A DNA stretch of 60,127 bases from an uncultured Prevotella sp. (GTDB lineage: Bacteria > Bacteroidota > Bacteroidia > Bacteroidales > Bacteroidaceae), in the NCBI GenBank assembly GCA_900557405.1, contig USSF01000003.1:1-60127 (forward strand), in the 5' to 3' direction. Positions 36,202 to 45,094 of the stretch are shown here, in pieces. Position 1 is the first letter of the stretch; each line of letters starts with the position of its first letter. Under the pieces are notes generated by a model. It saw nothing but the letters and a program-made list of their open reading frames with translations, searched no databases and was not told the origin of the DNA. The position numbers were made by a program, and so were the translations under genes.

Positions 36202-36977
36202 CACTCAGGCACCCTAACCACATCCACCACATGACTGCCGGCCCCGATAAGGTCGGCACGCTCGGAGATTGCCTTCTGGTATTCTATGAAGCGGGCGAAG
36301 GTATCGTCGCTCATGCGGTTGAGCCGTGTGCGCATATAGTCGGAGGCTCCGTCGGGCGAGAAGATGGTCACCCGCTCCAGTCCGGCACATTCGTCAAGAC
36401 GGTTGATGTCGTCGATGCGCACATAGTCGTACAGCTCGTCCTCCTGTGCCTGTATATGGAAGTCCTTGTCCACCGCGCCCCGCTCCATCAGTCCGCCGAT
36501 GCGGTCTTCGTCGAAGCAATACGAGAGGATGCTGTATTCATTCATCAGATACGCCACGAATATCAGTCCGCCGGGCTTCGTCACGCGTTTCGCCTCATTC
36601 AGGGCCTTCAGCTTCTGCCCGTCGCCGATGAGATGATACAGCGGACCGAGCAGCAGCGTAACGTCGGCCGTAGCCGTAGGGATGAACGGCATGTCGCGTG
36701 CGTCGCCCTGCACCACGTCGGCGGCAGGCTCACGCTTCAGGAACACCTCTATGTTGCGGCGCACCAGCTCCACGGCCTTCACCTTATAGCCCTCGGCCAT
36801 AAGTGCCGAAGTGTAGCGCCCCGTCCCCGCACCGATGTCGAGCAGGAAGGAGTCCTGGCGGAGAAACCTGCGAAGATGGTGCATGGTGGTTTCAAATTCT
36901 ACTATGCCGTGTCTGCGCTGCAGGCGCAGGTCTTCGGGATGCTTGTTGTAATGCTTCTCTATGTTGGACAGTGCCAT
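36198..36977 (-). CDS. Class I SAM-dependent methyltransferase
   Basis: A 259-residue cytoplasmic protein with the Rossmann methyltransferase motifs: LLDIGAGTGRYTSALM (SAM-binding motif I, about residues 45-60), KAVELVRRNI (acidic residue binding the ribose), GDARDMPF, and LLLGPLYHL. The methyl acceptor is unknown; the GPLYHL element is common in methyltransferases acting on small molecules. The ATG at 36977 is chosen; an upstream in-frame ATG would add ten residues overlapping the -7 box. Confidence 0.83.
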   Translation of the reverse strand: MALSNIEKHYNKHPEDLRLQRRHGIVEFETTMHHLRRFLRQDSFLLDIGAGTGRYTSALMAEGYKVKAVELVRRNIEVFLKREPAADVVQGDARDMPFIPTATADVTLLLGPLYHLIGDGQKLKALNEAKRVTKPGGLIFVAYLMNEYSILSYCFDEDRIGGLMERGAVDKDFHIQAQEDELYDYVRIDDINRLDECAGLERVTIFSPDGASDYMRTRLNRMSDDTFARFIEYQKAISERADLIGAGSHVVDVVRVPEC

Positions 36978-37004
36978 ATACAATCTTATTTTAAAACGTA
37001 CCGA

Positions 37005-37012
37005 CAAAGGTA
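37005..37012 (-). promoter_or_regulatory. Probable -7 box of the methyltransferase gene
   Basis: TACCTTTG on the minus strand, 28 bp before the ATG; no matching TTG upstream. Confidence 0.35.
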
Positions 37013-37121
37013 ATCATTACTCCCGACTTTCTGCCCTTCACCTCCCGTTTTTTTCCGGAATACATATCATATGAAGCAGACGAGTTGAGGTGAATGACGT
37101 GGAGGTGTAACCGACTTCTGC

Positions 37122-37259
37122 TTACCAGGTAATTACCTCATCAACTATCTGCTGTTGTTCACTGCTACTTCTACGAAGATAAATACGTGTTGTCTCAATA
37201 CTCGTTTGCCCTGTATCGCCCATTGTAATATGCTGTTCTTTAATTGCTTTCCGTTCATC
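37122..37259 (-). pseudogene. Remnant: tyrosine-recombinase C-terminus overlapping an hsdS-like start
   Basis: One minus-strand frame (37259-37122) encodes a 45-residue tail containing GDTGQTSIETTRIYLRR and ending in QQQIVDEVITW. This looks like the end of a tyrosine recombinase, with TTRIY holding the catalytic tyrosine. A second frame opens at an ATG (37258) and reads MNGKQLKNSILQWAIQGK, which resembles the N-terminus of type I restriction specificity subunits (HsdS) in Bacteroidales, then stops at 37145. The ATG is 12 bp after the fic stop. I read this as a deletion or recombination scar of a type I restriction-modification locus with an associated invertase. The family matches are from memory and need a search. 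Confidence 0.5.
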
Positions 37260-37270
37260 TTAAATGCCGT

Positions 37271-37768
37271 TTAGAAATTATCATCCTCATCCGTTATTTC
37301 GTAATCTTCACCTTTTATTCCTAAATTTCCATTACTCATAGCATTTGCAATATCAATCTTCAGCTCTTCGTCATATTCCTCACCTTTCATAAAGAAAGTC
37401 ATTATGCGAAGTAGCAAATCTTGATCAATGTTTGAGGCAGCAACATGATATACGATTGACTCCATCTGACGCATAAAGATTGTTGCTTGCCAAACATATG
37501 AGTTCTTGTAAAGAAAATATGCACCAAGTGTCAGAGCTATACGCTTGTTACCGTCATTGAAGTAATGACCTGAACAAAATTTAAATACCAAATAAGATAG
37601 CTTGTCGGAAAAATCGGGATAGTACATATCATCTTGTACAAAGTCGAGAGTGGCAAGGATTCCACCCTCATCTCTTACGCCATCAAAGCCGCCATCACTT
37701 GCGTCTATCATCTTATTATAGACATTTAAAGCTTCTTCGTAACTGATGTATTTTACTTCATTACTCAT
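37271..37768 (-). CDS. Fic/Doc-type protein
   Basis: A 165-residue protein with the Fic-fold catalytic motif HYFNDGNKR at 68-76, close to the Doc form (HxFxDANKR). Fic enzymes transfer AMP or another phosphate-containing group to proteins; Doc phosphorylates EF-Tu. The acidic C-terminus (about 140-165) is not part of the fold. The start overlaps the end of the upstream DNA-binding gene by 8 bp, an arrangement typical of toxin-antitoxin pairs. AT-rich relative to the host genes, suggesting transfer. A type I restriction remnant lies directly downstream. Confidence 0.82.
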   Translation of the reverse strand: MSNEVKYISYEEALNVYNKMIDASDGGFDGVRDEGGILATLDFVQDDMYYPDFSDKLSYLVFKFCSGHYFNDGNKRIALTLGAYFLYKNSYVWQATIFMRQMESIVYHVAASNIDQDLLLRIMTFFMKGEEYDEELKIDIANAMSNGNLGIKGEDYEITDEDDNF

Positions 37769-38894
37769 TGTCTGCTTGCTTTAATCGTTTCAAGACATCC
37801 TTGTTATCTTCAAGAATTCTGTCAAAATCTATTGACTGGTCTCCAATAAAACGTTCAAATTCTTCTGGTGTTACCGCTCTGAGGTATTCGGCTATATTGC
37901 CATGATAGGCATCACGAAAGCTATAATCACGTGAAGCCATCTTGGTACGAGCATCATTAAGATAAGGCTTTTGCATCGGATGCTCTGCCAAGTCGTCAAC
38001 AATTTGTTTTACCTCGTCCATTGATAACAATCTACCTCCATTTTCCTTGTATTGCTGCTGTATAACAGCACCAATACCGTTCTCAAAAGAAGATATTACA
38101 AGCAACACTTCGGCATAGAGGGTATGGCGCACATTATCCTTGGAGTCAAGAGAAAGAACCCTTCTGTATTCCTTGGCATTTTCCTTGAACACTGCTTCGT
38201 ATATCCAATCTGTTATTTGTGCATACTTATAGGTTTTGTGTCCACCCACGCATTGGCTTATTGCGGAGGTTAAGTTCTTACGATAGTTCTCTTCAGTGAT
38301 AGCTGCTGGAATATAGTTCACATCACGGCGATTTATATATTTTGTTCCGCCACCTGTTTTCTCATTTATCGTAGCTATCACAAAATCCAAAATGGCACTA
38401 CGCAAAGCCTTCGCTTTTTCACTCTCCGTAAGCAACATACCAATATTCAGGAACGAACGGAAGTTGAACAAACCGAGTTGTGTGGTTTTGCTCCCGACAT
38501 TGATGACGGGAGCAAATTGTAACTTTAAGTCTTTCAGACGTTTACCTTTACATAAAACATATCCATTGCCAGATAATTCAGAACCGAAATTCTCAAGGTA
38601 TCTTTCAATTGTTCTTTCTTCAACTTCATAGAAATCGGCCACCATTTTTTTCGTAAAACGATATTCTCCATCGAACATCATACCAGTAATGTCCAATGTC
38701 TTTTGTATCTTTTCTATTGCAAGACGGTTGTTCAACACGTTTAGCCTTTCTATCTTTGATATGGTTAAATCCTTCATTGTATTATTCTTCATGTTTATTT
38801 CAATTCCCAAGATACGCTGTATCTCCGCCAATGTTTTATCTATTTCATGATCAAGAGCTTTGTGCTTAACGAGGCTCATGGCTATATGCATCAT
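37761..38894 (-). CDS. DNA-binding protein paired with Fic (possible antitoxin, RhuM-like)
   Basis: A 377-residue protein. Residues 70-110 (FTKKMVADFYEVEERTIERY-LENFG) look like a helix-turn-helix that chooses a DNA site, in the style of RhuM/ORF6N-type proteins. The rest is mainly alpha-helical with no recognised catalytic motif. It overlaps fic by 8 bp and is translated first, the usual antitoxin position, but it is much larger than a standard Doc antitoxin. The ATG at 38894 is chosen; the frame continues upstream to a TTG at 38951. Just upstream (about 38865-39010, minus strand) two short overlapping frames look like further gene remnants. Confidence 0.6.
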   Translation of the reverse strand: MMHIAMSLVKHKALDHEIDKTLAEIQRILGIEINMKNNTMKDLTISKIERLNVLNNRLAIEKIQKTLDITGMMFDGEYRFTKKMVADFYEVEERTIERYLENFGSELSGNGYVLCKGKRLKDLKLQFAPVINVGSKTTQLGLFNFRSFLNIGMLLTESEKAKALRSAILDFVIATINEKTGGGTKYINRRDVNYIPAAITEENYRKNLTSAISQCVGGHKTYKYAQITDWIYEAVFKENAKEYRRVLSLDSKDNVRHTLYAEVLLVISSFENGIGAVIQQQYKENGGRLLSMDEVKQIVDDLAEHPMQKPYLNDARTKMASRDYSFRDAYHGNIAEYLRAVTPEEFERFIGDQSIDFDRILEDNKDVLKRLKQADNE

Positions 38895-38951
38895 AATAGT
38901 AAGGCGTTTCAACAATGCGTTGTTCTTCTTCTGTATAGTTTTTAGAGGCAA

Positions 38952-39381
38952 GATATCGCTCTGTCTTGTTGCTCTTTATTGTTAACTGCCTTTATGCGAT
39001 TCAATTCCATATTTCTACTGCATTTTACCCTACGAATATAATAATTTATTGCGACAGTCTATTATAAAAGGCAAAATTTTAGCTTTTTATAAGGTGATTT
39101 TAGTAGAAGATGACATAAATCCCGCTTTTTTTGCTTGTTTTTGAGACTTTATGCTCTGTTTTTTTAAGTCTCGACTTGAAAATAATGACGGGTAAAACCA
39201 TTCATTGGCTTTTCCCCAGCCGCTGAACTTCGTTCCTTAATTTTTCATTGGCTTTCCATTCGGAAGAGTCAGAGGGTGAGGGTGTGAGGGTTGAAAAAGA
39301 AAAAAAAGTTTTTTTAGTTGACAAGGAGGAATCAAAGATACTTATGATAATATACATTACGGACGTTTTTATCCTGAATAC
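38952..39381. other. AT-rich intergenic region with dispersed repeat fragments
   Basis: No gene is visible. Two related pieces, TTCATTGGCTTTTCC (39201-39215) and TTTCATTGGCTTTCCATTCGG (39242-39262), also resemble the complement of the repeat unit at 15890-15910. They appear to be fragments of an intergenic element shared with the antiporter-DMT region. Just downstream is a G-rich stretch made of GAGGGTG units. Confidence 0.5.
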
Positions 39382-39412
39382 TTGTATGAATGAAGAGAAA
39401 GGCGTACTTTTG
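39382..39412 (+). promoter_or_regulatory. Promoter of the DUF1848-helicase operon
   Basis: TTG at 39382-39384, 20 bp, TACTTTTG at 39405-39412: a full consensus promoter. The main ATG is at 39500, so the leader is about 80 bp. Confidence 0.75.
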
Positions 39413-39442
39413 TATTAGCTGAAATCATGTATCCACAAAAAA

Positions 39443-39532
39443 GATGACTACGGATACATTCACCGGAAAAGAACTCCAGCAAAACAACAGTATCGGCTTA
39501 TGGCAACTCGGCAACATACAAACATCATCGTA
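39443..39532 (+). CDS. Possible 29-residue leader ORF
   Basis: ATG at 39443 opens MTTDTFTGKELQQNN in a frame different from the DUF1848 gene and ends at TAG 39530-39532, overlapping the next start by 33 bp. It is the first ATG after the promoter. It may be a regulatory leader peptide or chance; no homologue is recognised. Confidence 0.3.
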
Positions 39533-40564
39533 GACGGAAGGTCTGTCAAGGCACAGGCTCCCGTCATCGTTTCGGCAAGCCGGAGCACAGACATTCCGGC
39601 ATTCTATGCTGAATGGTTCTTCAGCCGCCTCGAGAAGGGCTATTCGGCATGGACCAACCCCTTCAATGGCGTGAAGTCGTATGTGTCATACGAAAAGACG
39701 CGCTTCATCGTGTTCTGGTCGAAGAATCCACGCCCGCTGATACCATATCTACATATTCTGAAGGAAAGGGGCATCGGCTGCTACATCCAGTATTCGCTCA
39801 ACGACTATGAACAGGAGGGGCTCGAAAGGGTGCCGCCCCTGCAGACGAGAATCGAGACATTCAAGACGCTCGCCGGTATGCTGGGCAAGGAAGCCGTGGT
39901 GTGGCGCTTTGACCCGCTGGTACTGACCGATGACATCTCCACAGACGACCTTATCAGGAAAATCCGGAATATCGGCGACCAGCTGAAGGGCTACACCGAA
40001 AAGCTCGTGTTCAGCTATGCCGACATCGCCATATATAAAAAGGTGAAGCGCAACATGGAACTGAACGGCATATTCTATCACGAATGGGAAACGCCAGAGA
40101 TGGAGGAGTTTGCCGGAAAGCTGGCGGCGCTGAACAAGGAGCGCGGATGGAACTTCAAGCTTGCCACCTGCGGCGAGAAGATTGACATCACGAAATACGG
40201 AATCAGCCACAACCGCTGCATCGACGGCGACCTCATAGCCCGAATCGCCCACAAAGACAAGGAGCTGATGGCTTACATGGGAATCAAGGTGGAGGACATG
40301 CCCGCCCCTACCCTCTTCGGCGCTGCAGAACTCCCAGAAGGGGCTGTACTGCTTCCGCACGGCAGGTATTTCGTGAGCACGCACCGGAAGGACTCCGGAC
40401 AGCGGCAGTATTGCGAATGCATGACATCAAAAGACATCGGTGAATACAACACCTGTCCGCACCTTTGCGAATACTGCTATGCCAACACCACCAAGCAGCT
40501 CGCCCTGGACAACTGGAAGCGCCATCAGAACAACAGATTTGCCGACACCATAACAGGAAAATAA
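39500..40564 (+). CDS. DUF1848 protein with C-terminal radical-SAM-type cysteine motif
   Basis: A 354-residue cytoplasmic protein of the DUF1848 family. The N-terminal part (PVIVSASRSTDIPAFYAEWF, then FIVFWSKNPRPLI) and the alternating strands and helices suggest a TIM-barrel-like core. Cys319, Cys323 and Cys326 form C-PHL-C-EY-C, the radical SAM pattern CxxxCxPhiC that holds a 4Fe-4S cluster, but at the C-terminus rather than near the N-terminus. Cys305 and Cys307 precede it and may bind another metal. Radical SAM relatives include DNA-repair enzymes such as spore photoproduct lyase; the reaction here is unknown. One base separates its stop from the next start, so the two products probably act together. 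Strong dedicated promoter. Confidence 0.8.
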   Translation: MATRQHTNIIVDGRSVKAQAPVIVSASRSTDIPAFYAEWFFSRLEKGYSAWTNPFNGVKSYVSYEKTRFIVFWSKNPRPLIPYLHILKERGIGCYIQYSLNDYEQEGLERVPPLQTRIETFKTLAGMLGKEAVVWRFDPLVLTDDISTDDLIRKIRNIGDQLKGYTEKLVFSYADIAIYKKVKRNMELNGIFYHEWETPEMEEFAGKLAALNKERGWNFKLATCGEKIDITKYGISHNRCIDGDLIARIAHKDKELMAYMGIKVEDMPAPTLFGAAELPEGAVLLPHGRYFVSTHRKDSGQRQYCECMTSKDIGEYNTCPHLCEYCYANTTKQLALDNWKRHQNNRFADTITGK

Positions 40565-40565
40565 C

Positions 40566-43500
40566 ATGCAGACAAAACCTTATACCAAACGGAAGATTGA
40601 CAACAGCGACAGGGTTCACGCCAGTATCGGGAAATCCATCGTGGTGGACTCCGCGTCGAGTCTTTATATGCTGCTGCAGGAATCCTGTGCCGACAACATG
40701 CCGGACGGGGACAAGTATGACATCCTCAGGCAGGTGTTCCGCCGAGCCGTGGACCAGGCAGTGCTCGACTGCCAGATTGCCTTTGTGGGACTCTTCGCAA
40801 AGGTGGACTACTGCATCAAGGAATACGGAATACCTTTCGGAGTGGCAGACCTTATCCACATGGCACGCAAAGACCTTTTCCCGCAACCGAACAGCAACAG
40901 GAAACTATCGGAAGAGGAACTGCCACGGCTCTTTCCGCATAACCTCAAGGCCACTGCCCTGCTTGTATACCACGTATGCGGCAAGGAGGAGATACCGGAG
41001 CGGCTGAAGGCATGCTTCCCGCGGGCCGACAGGAAGAAGACGTGGGGGAAATACAACGAGAACGTAATCCGCGTCATCGTGGAGCATTGGGACGACGAGT
41101 ATATCTGGGCTACGGAAGAGGAAAACAACACCACGCTGCAGATTTCCTACGGCAGCCGGAACCGCATCCTCACGCTTGAAGGAAAATCCGACTGGTCATA
41201 TCTCAGGACTATCCTCTGGGAGGGAGCCAAACTGAACCTGGTGCGCATCCGTATGGATGAGCGCGGCGAAATCTGTATGCCGGAGCTTATCATACTGGAG
41301 CCTGACTATCTCATAAACATCACCACGATATCAAGCTGCTTCGAGTCGTATGCCGAATCGCCCTTCGTGAATCTGATAAACAAGATCAAGCCGAGCCCCA
41401 ACACGCAGCCCATTCATCTGGGTAACCTGTCGGGACAGTTTCTGGATGATACCGTGCACGACCGCAACATCGCCTTAAACGACAGTCTCAGGGACTTTGT
41501 CAGCAAGAACATGCTGGGCTTCATTTCATGTCCGGAACTGTCTGCCGGACTGGCACATTTCGTTCAAGACGCACAGATACAGAAGCGCAACATCAGTCAG
41601 CTGATTGGTACCAGTCTGCCGCAGACATTCGAACGCTACAACAAGAAAGACGTGGTTCTCGAACCTTCTTTCTTCAGCGATGTGCTGGGCATCCAGGGAC
41701 GCCTCGACTTCCTATGGCAAAACGGGAAAGACACAATCATCATAGAGCAGAAATCAGGTAAGGGCGAGTTCGTGCCTTACTCTTCGCCATCATACAATCC
41801 CGATGTCCCCAAAGAAAAGGAGCCCCACTGGGTGCAGGTTCTCCTGTACCGTGCCCTGCTGGTATATGAATACCAGAAGTATGCGGCGGAAATCAAGGGC
41901 ATCATGCTCCTATACTCCAAATACGCGAAAGGGCTCATAGCCCTGCCCAATTCCCCACAGCTGCTGCACAGGGCAATAAGGATGCGCAACCTGCTTGCAT
42001 GGAGCGAAATCCTGTATGCCAAGGAGGGGCTCGACATACTGACGAGCCTTACTCCCAATATGCTGAACAAGAAGAAGCTGACGGGACGGCTGTGGGAGAA
42101 CTACATACAGCCCCAACTCTCGGAACTGCTCAAGCCCATCGCCTCGGCATCCAAGCTTGAGCGTCTGTATTACCTGCGCTTCATGCGCTTTCTGGAGAAC
42201 GAGCAGCTGCTCGCCAAAGTGGGCAACAAGACGAAGGAGGACTCCGGCTTTGCCGCGACATGGACCGACACGCTGGAGGAAAAGAAGGCTGCCGGAAATA
42301 TCTACGACAGGCTGCATATCGCCGGATATGACTTCGAAGACAAACAGGAGGTGTCCGTCAGCGGGATAAAGCTGAGGTTTGACGAACCGCAGGCGGCCGA
42401 CACGACAAACTTCCGCATCGGCGACATCGTGATGCTCTACCCGTACAACTACAGCCAAGAGACAAAGGTGCCGAACGCTTGCGCACAGATGGTACACCGT
42501 GCCTCTATCGTGGATATGAAAAACGACAGCATCGAACTCCGCCTGCGCTGCAGTCAGACGGACAAGAGCGTATTCGAGAACAAGCCCGAAGGCACCCTTT
42601 GGGCCATCGAGCACGATATGCTGGAGTCTACGGCGGGCTCCATGTACAGCGCCATGCACTCTTTCCTCTCGGCACCCAAGGAGCGCCGCGACCTCATCCT
42701 GCTGCAGCGCCGGCCGGAGACGGACTCCACGATAAGGCGCAAGGGGGAATACGGCAATTTCAACTCTCTCGTGGAACGGGCGAAGCAGGCGCGCGACCTG
42801 TTTCTCATCATCGGTCCGCCAGGAACGGGAAAGACTTCCTACGGACTTGTGAACCTGCTCAAGGAGGAACTGCTGGAGGAGGGCACCAACGTGTTGCTGC
42901 TGTCATACACGAACCGTGCGGTGGACGAAATATGCAGCAAACTCGTGGAACTGAAGGGGGAGAACCCCGGCTTCGACTTCATGAGGATAGGCTCTGAACT
43001 CTCCTGCTCCAAGGAATACCGCCGATACCTGATGTGCAACAAGCTGAAATCCGAAGACACCAAATCCGGCGAAAGGCTCATCCAAGCCACAAGGGTGTTC
43101 TGCGGAACGACTGCCGCCCTCAACGCCAACATGCCGCTGCTACAGATAAAGCGTTTCAGTCTTGCCATCGTGGACGAATCGTCGCAGATTCTCGAGCCTC
43201 ATCTCATCGGACTGCTCAGTGCCCGGGAGGGCAACAGCTGCCGGATAGACAGGTTCGTGCTCATCGGCGACCACAAGCAGCTGCCCGCCGTAGTGCAGCA
43301 GACACCGGAGGAATCCGCCGTGACGGAACCGGAGCTGCGCGACATACATCTATCCGACTGCCGGCTGTCGCTCTTTGAGCGGTTGCTCGCACAGTTCAAG
43401 ACCGACAGCGGAGACTACGACGAGCACTTCGTATATATGCTGACAAAGCAGGGGCGCATGCACAGGGACATTGCGGAATTCCCCAACTATGCCTTCTACG

Positions 43501-45020
43501 GCAACCGCCTTGACATCGTGCCACTCGACCACCAGCTGCTCCCCAATGTGCGCAAGGACACAGGCAACAGCATCATCACCATGCTCACGACACGCCGCAT
43601 AGCGTTCGTCACGGCAGAACCGGAGAAGCCTTCGCTCTCAGCCAAGACTAACAGTATGGAGGCGAGGATGATTGCCGCCACCGTGCGCTCCGTGTATGAG
43701 CTGACCGCCGGAAGCTTTGAGACGGAAAAGACAGTGGGCGTCATCGTGCCATACCGCAACCAGATATCAACGGTGAGAAACGAGATTGACAAGTTCGGCA
43801 TCCCCTGTCTGCACGACATCACGATAGACACCGTGGAACGCTATCAGGGCAGCCAGCGCGACTACATCATATACGGCTTCACCATTCAGCAGCCATACCA
43901 GCTCAATTTCCTCACAAGCAATGTGTTTGAAGAGGACGGACTGGTGATTGACCGCAAGCTGAACGTGGCAATGACCAGGGCGAGGCTGAACCTGATTCTC
44001 ATCGGGAACCCCGTTCTGCTCAACGAGAACTTCACCTTCTACAAACTGATGGAGTTCGTGAGAAGCAAGGGAGGATACTTCGATGTGGATGCGGAAGACT
44101 ACTGCAGGGGGGACTTTGACGTGCCGGAAGCCGTCTGTGCCGACGAGGCTGACATGTCAATGGAAACGTTCGGCATGTCCTCCCGATTCGCCGAATCATT
44201 CAGCCATAATGTAACGGACGCGATAAAAGCCGACCCGCGCACAAGATGGCACGAGATAATCCTGGGCAACACGATGGAGGCAAACATGGCACTCATCAAC
44301 TACGGAAGGATTGATTTCTCAAACCAGCTGTCATTGTTCAGCACGCAGCTGGACTCCAACCTGAGCGTGAACACCGACGACCAGGTGCTGCTATACTGTC
44401 ACTACATCATGCGCAGGCATTACTGCAGCGCAAAAAAACTGTATCATTCATACCGCGAATGGCTGGCTTCCATGGCTGAAGACGCAGGCGGAAGGATACG
44501 TATCATAGACATAGGGTGCGGCCCCGCCACCTGCGGCATAGCCTTTGCCGAACAGATGACGGGACAGTTCCCCAACATACATTATACGGGCATCGACATC
44601 TCCGTGGCGATGAAGGCAATGGCGGAAAAGCTGCTTGGGGAGACGACCGGCGGAAGGATGCAGATGACATTCAGGACTTCCTTCCAGGAACTGGACGACA
44701 GCTATTGGACTTCCGTATCGGAGACACCAAACCTCGTGGTTTTCAACTTTTCATACTTCTTCTCCAATGTGGACAGCACCTTCACCGAGAACCTGGCAAA
44801 CAGGATGGTCAGCGTGATGAAGAAGAATCCGCTCAACCGCTATGTCTTCTTCATACAGCACTCGGAGCACGACGCGAGAATCCGCTCTTTCCTTGTATTC
44901 AAGAGCATACTGAGTGAATACGTGGACAAGATTAAGTCAAGACACTCAAGCTTCAGCTACGAACTGGGTGGAAACACAAAGACTCTGCCCTTCTGCTACG
45001 AGATATGGAGGACTAAATAA
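40566..45020 (+). CDS. PD-(D/E)XK nuclease - SF1 helicase - methyltransferase fusion
   Basis: A 1484-residue protein. Residues 1-350 are unrecognised. A RecB/Cas4-like nuclease site follows: Asp381 in GRLDF and Glu394-x-Lys396 in IIIEQKSGK. The superfamily 1 helicase of the DNA2/UPF1 type has Walker [10 protein letters not shown] at 750-758, Walker B VDES (Asp870-Glu871), motif III GDHKQLP (Asp902), VERYQGSQRD and NVAMTRARLNL near 1120-1150. After a linker rich in polar residues comes a class I methyltransferase domain with IIDIGCGPATCGIA (Asp1315) and TGIDIS. It is second in an operon with the DUF1848 gene, 1 bp apart. The set suggests an anti-phage defence or DNA-repair machine; no function is proven. 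The next gene has its own promoter. Confidence 0.82.
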   Translation: MQTKPYTKRKIDNSDRVHASIGKSIVVDSASSLYMLLQESCADNMPDGDKYDILRQVFRRAVDQAVLDCQIAFVGLFAKVDYCIKEYGIPFGVADLIHMARKDLFPQPNSNRKLSEEELPRLFPHNLKATALLVYHVCGKEEIPERLKACFPRADRKKTWGKYNENVIRVIVEHWDDEYIWATEEENNTTLQISYGSRNRILTLEGKSDWSYLRTILWEGAKLNLVRIRMDERGEICMPELIILEPDYLINITTISSCFESYAESPFVNLINKIKPSPNTQPIHLGNLSGQFLDDTVHDRNIALNDSLRDFVSKNMLGFISCPELSAGLAHFVQDAQIQKRNISQLIGTSLPQTFERYNKKDVVLEPSFFSDVLGIQGRLDFLWQNGKDTIIIEQKSGKGEFVPYSSPSYNPDVPKEKEPHWVQVLLYRALLVYEYQKYAAEIKGIMLLYSKYAKGLIALPNSPQLLHRAIRMRNLLAWSEILYAKEGLDILTSLTPNMLNKKKLTGRLWENYIQPQLSELLKPIASASKLERLYYLRFMRFLENEQLLAKVGNKTKEDSGFAATWTDTLEEKKAAGNIYDRLHIAGYDFEDKQEVSVSGIKLRFDEPQAADTTNFRIGDIVMLYPYNYSQETKVPNACAQMVHRASIVDMKNDSIELRLRCSQTDKSVFENKPEGTLWAIEHDMLESTAGSMYSAMHSFLSAPKERRDLILLQRRPETDSTIRRKGEYGNFNSLVERAKQARDLFLIIGPPGTGKTSYGLVNLLKEELLEEGTNVLLLSYTNRAVDEICSKLVELKGENPGFDFMRIGSELSCSKEYRRYLMCNKLKSEDTKSGERLIQATRVFCGTTAALNANMPLLQIKRFSLAIVDESSQILEPHLIGLLSAREGNSCRIDRFVLIGDHKQLPAVVQQTPEESAVTEPELRDIHLSDCRLSLFERLLAQFKTDSGDYDEHFVYMLTKQGRMHRDIAEFPNYAFYGNRLDIVPLDHQLLPNVRKDTGNSIITMLTTRRIAFVTAEPEKPSLSAKTNSMEARMIAATVRSVYELTAGSFETEKTVGVIVPYRNQISTVRNEIDKFGIPCLHDITIDTVERYQGSQRDYIIYGFTIQQPYQLNFLTSNVFEEDGLVIDRKLNVAMTRARLNLILIGNPVLLNENFTFYKLMEFVRSKGGYFDVDAEDYCRGDFDVPEAVCADEADMSMETFGMSSRFAESFSHNVTDAIKADPRTRWHEIILGNTMEANMALINYGRIDFSNQLSLFSTQLDSNLSVNTDDQVLLYCHYIMRRHYCSAKKLYHSYREWLASMAEDAGGRIRIIDIGCGPATCGIAFAEQMTGQFPNIHYTGIDISVAMKAMAEKLLGETTGGRMQMTFRTSFQELDDSYWTSVSETPNLVVFNFSYFFSNVDSTFTENLANRMVSVMKKNPLNRYVFFIQHSEHDARIRSFLVFKSILSEYVDKIKSRHSSFSYELGGNTKTLPFCYEIWRTK

Positions 45021-45094
45021 CAAGGATGTCCGACAAGCCGGGAGACTCCAGCTGCATCGGCGACATTTGCAACCGGATTGCAAAAAATCCGGAA

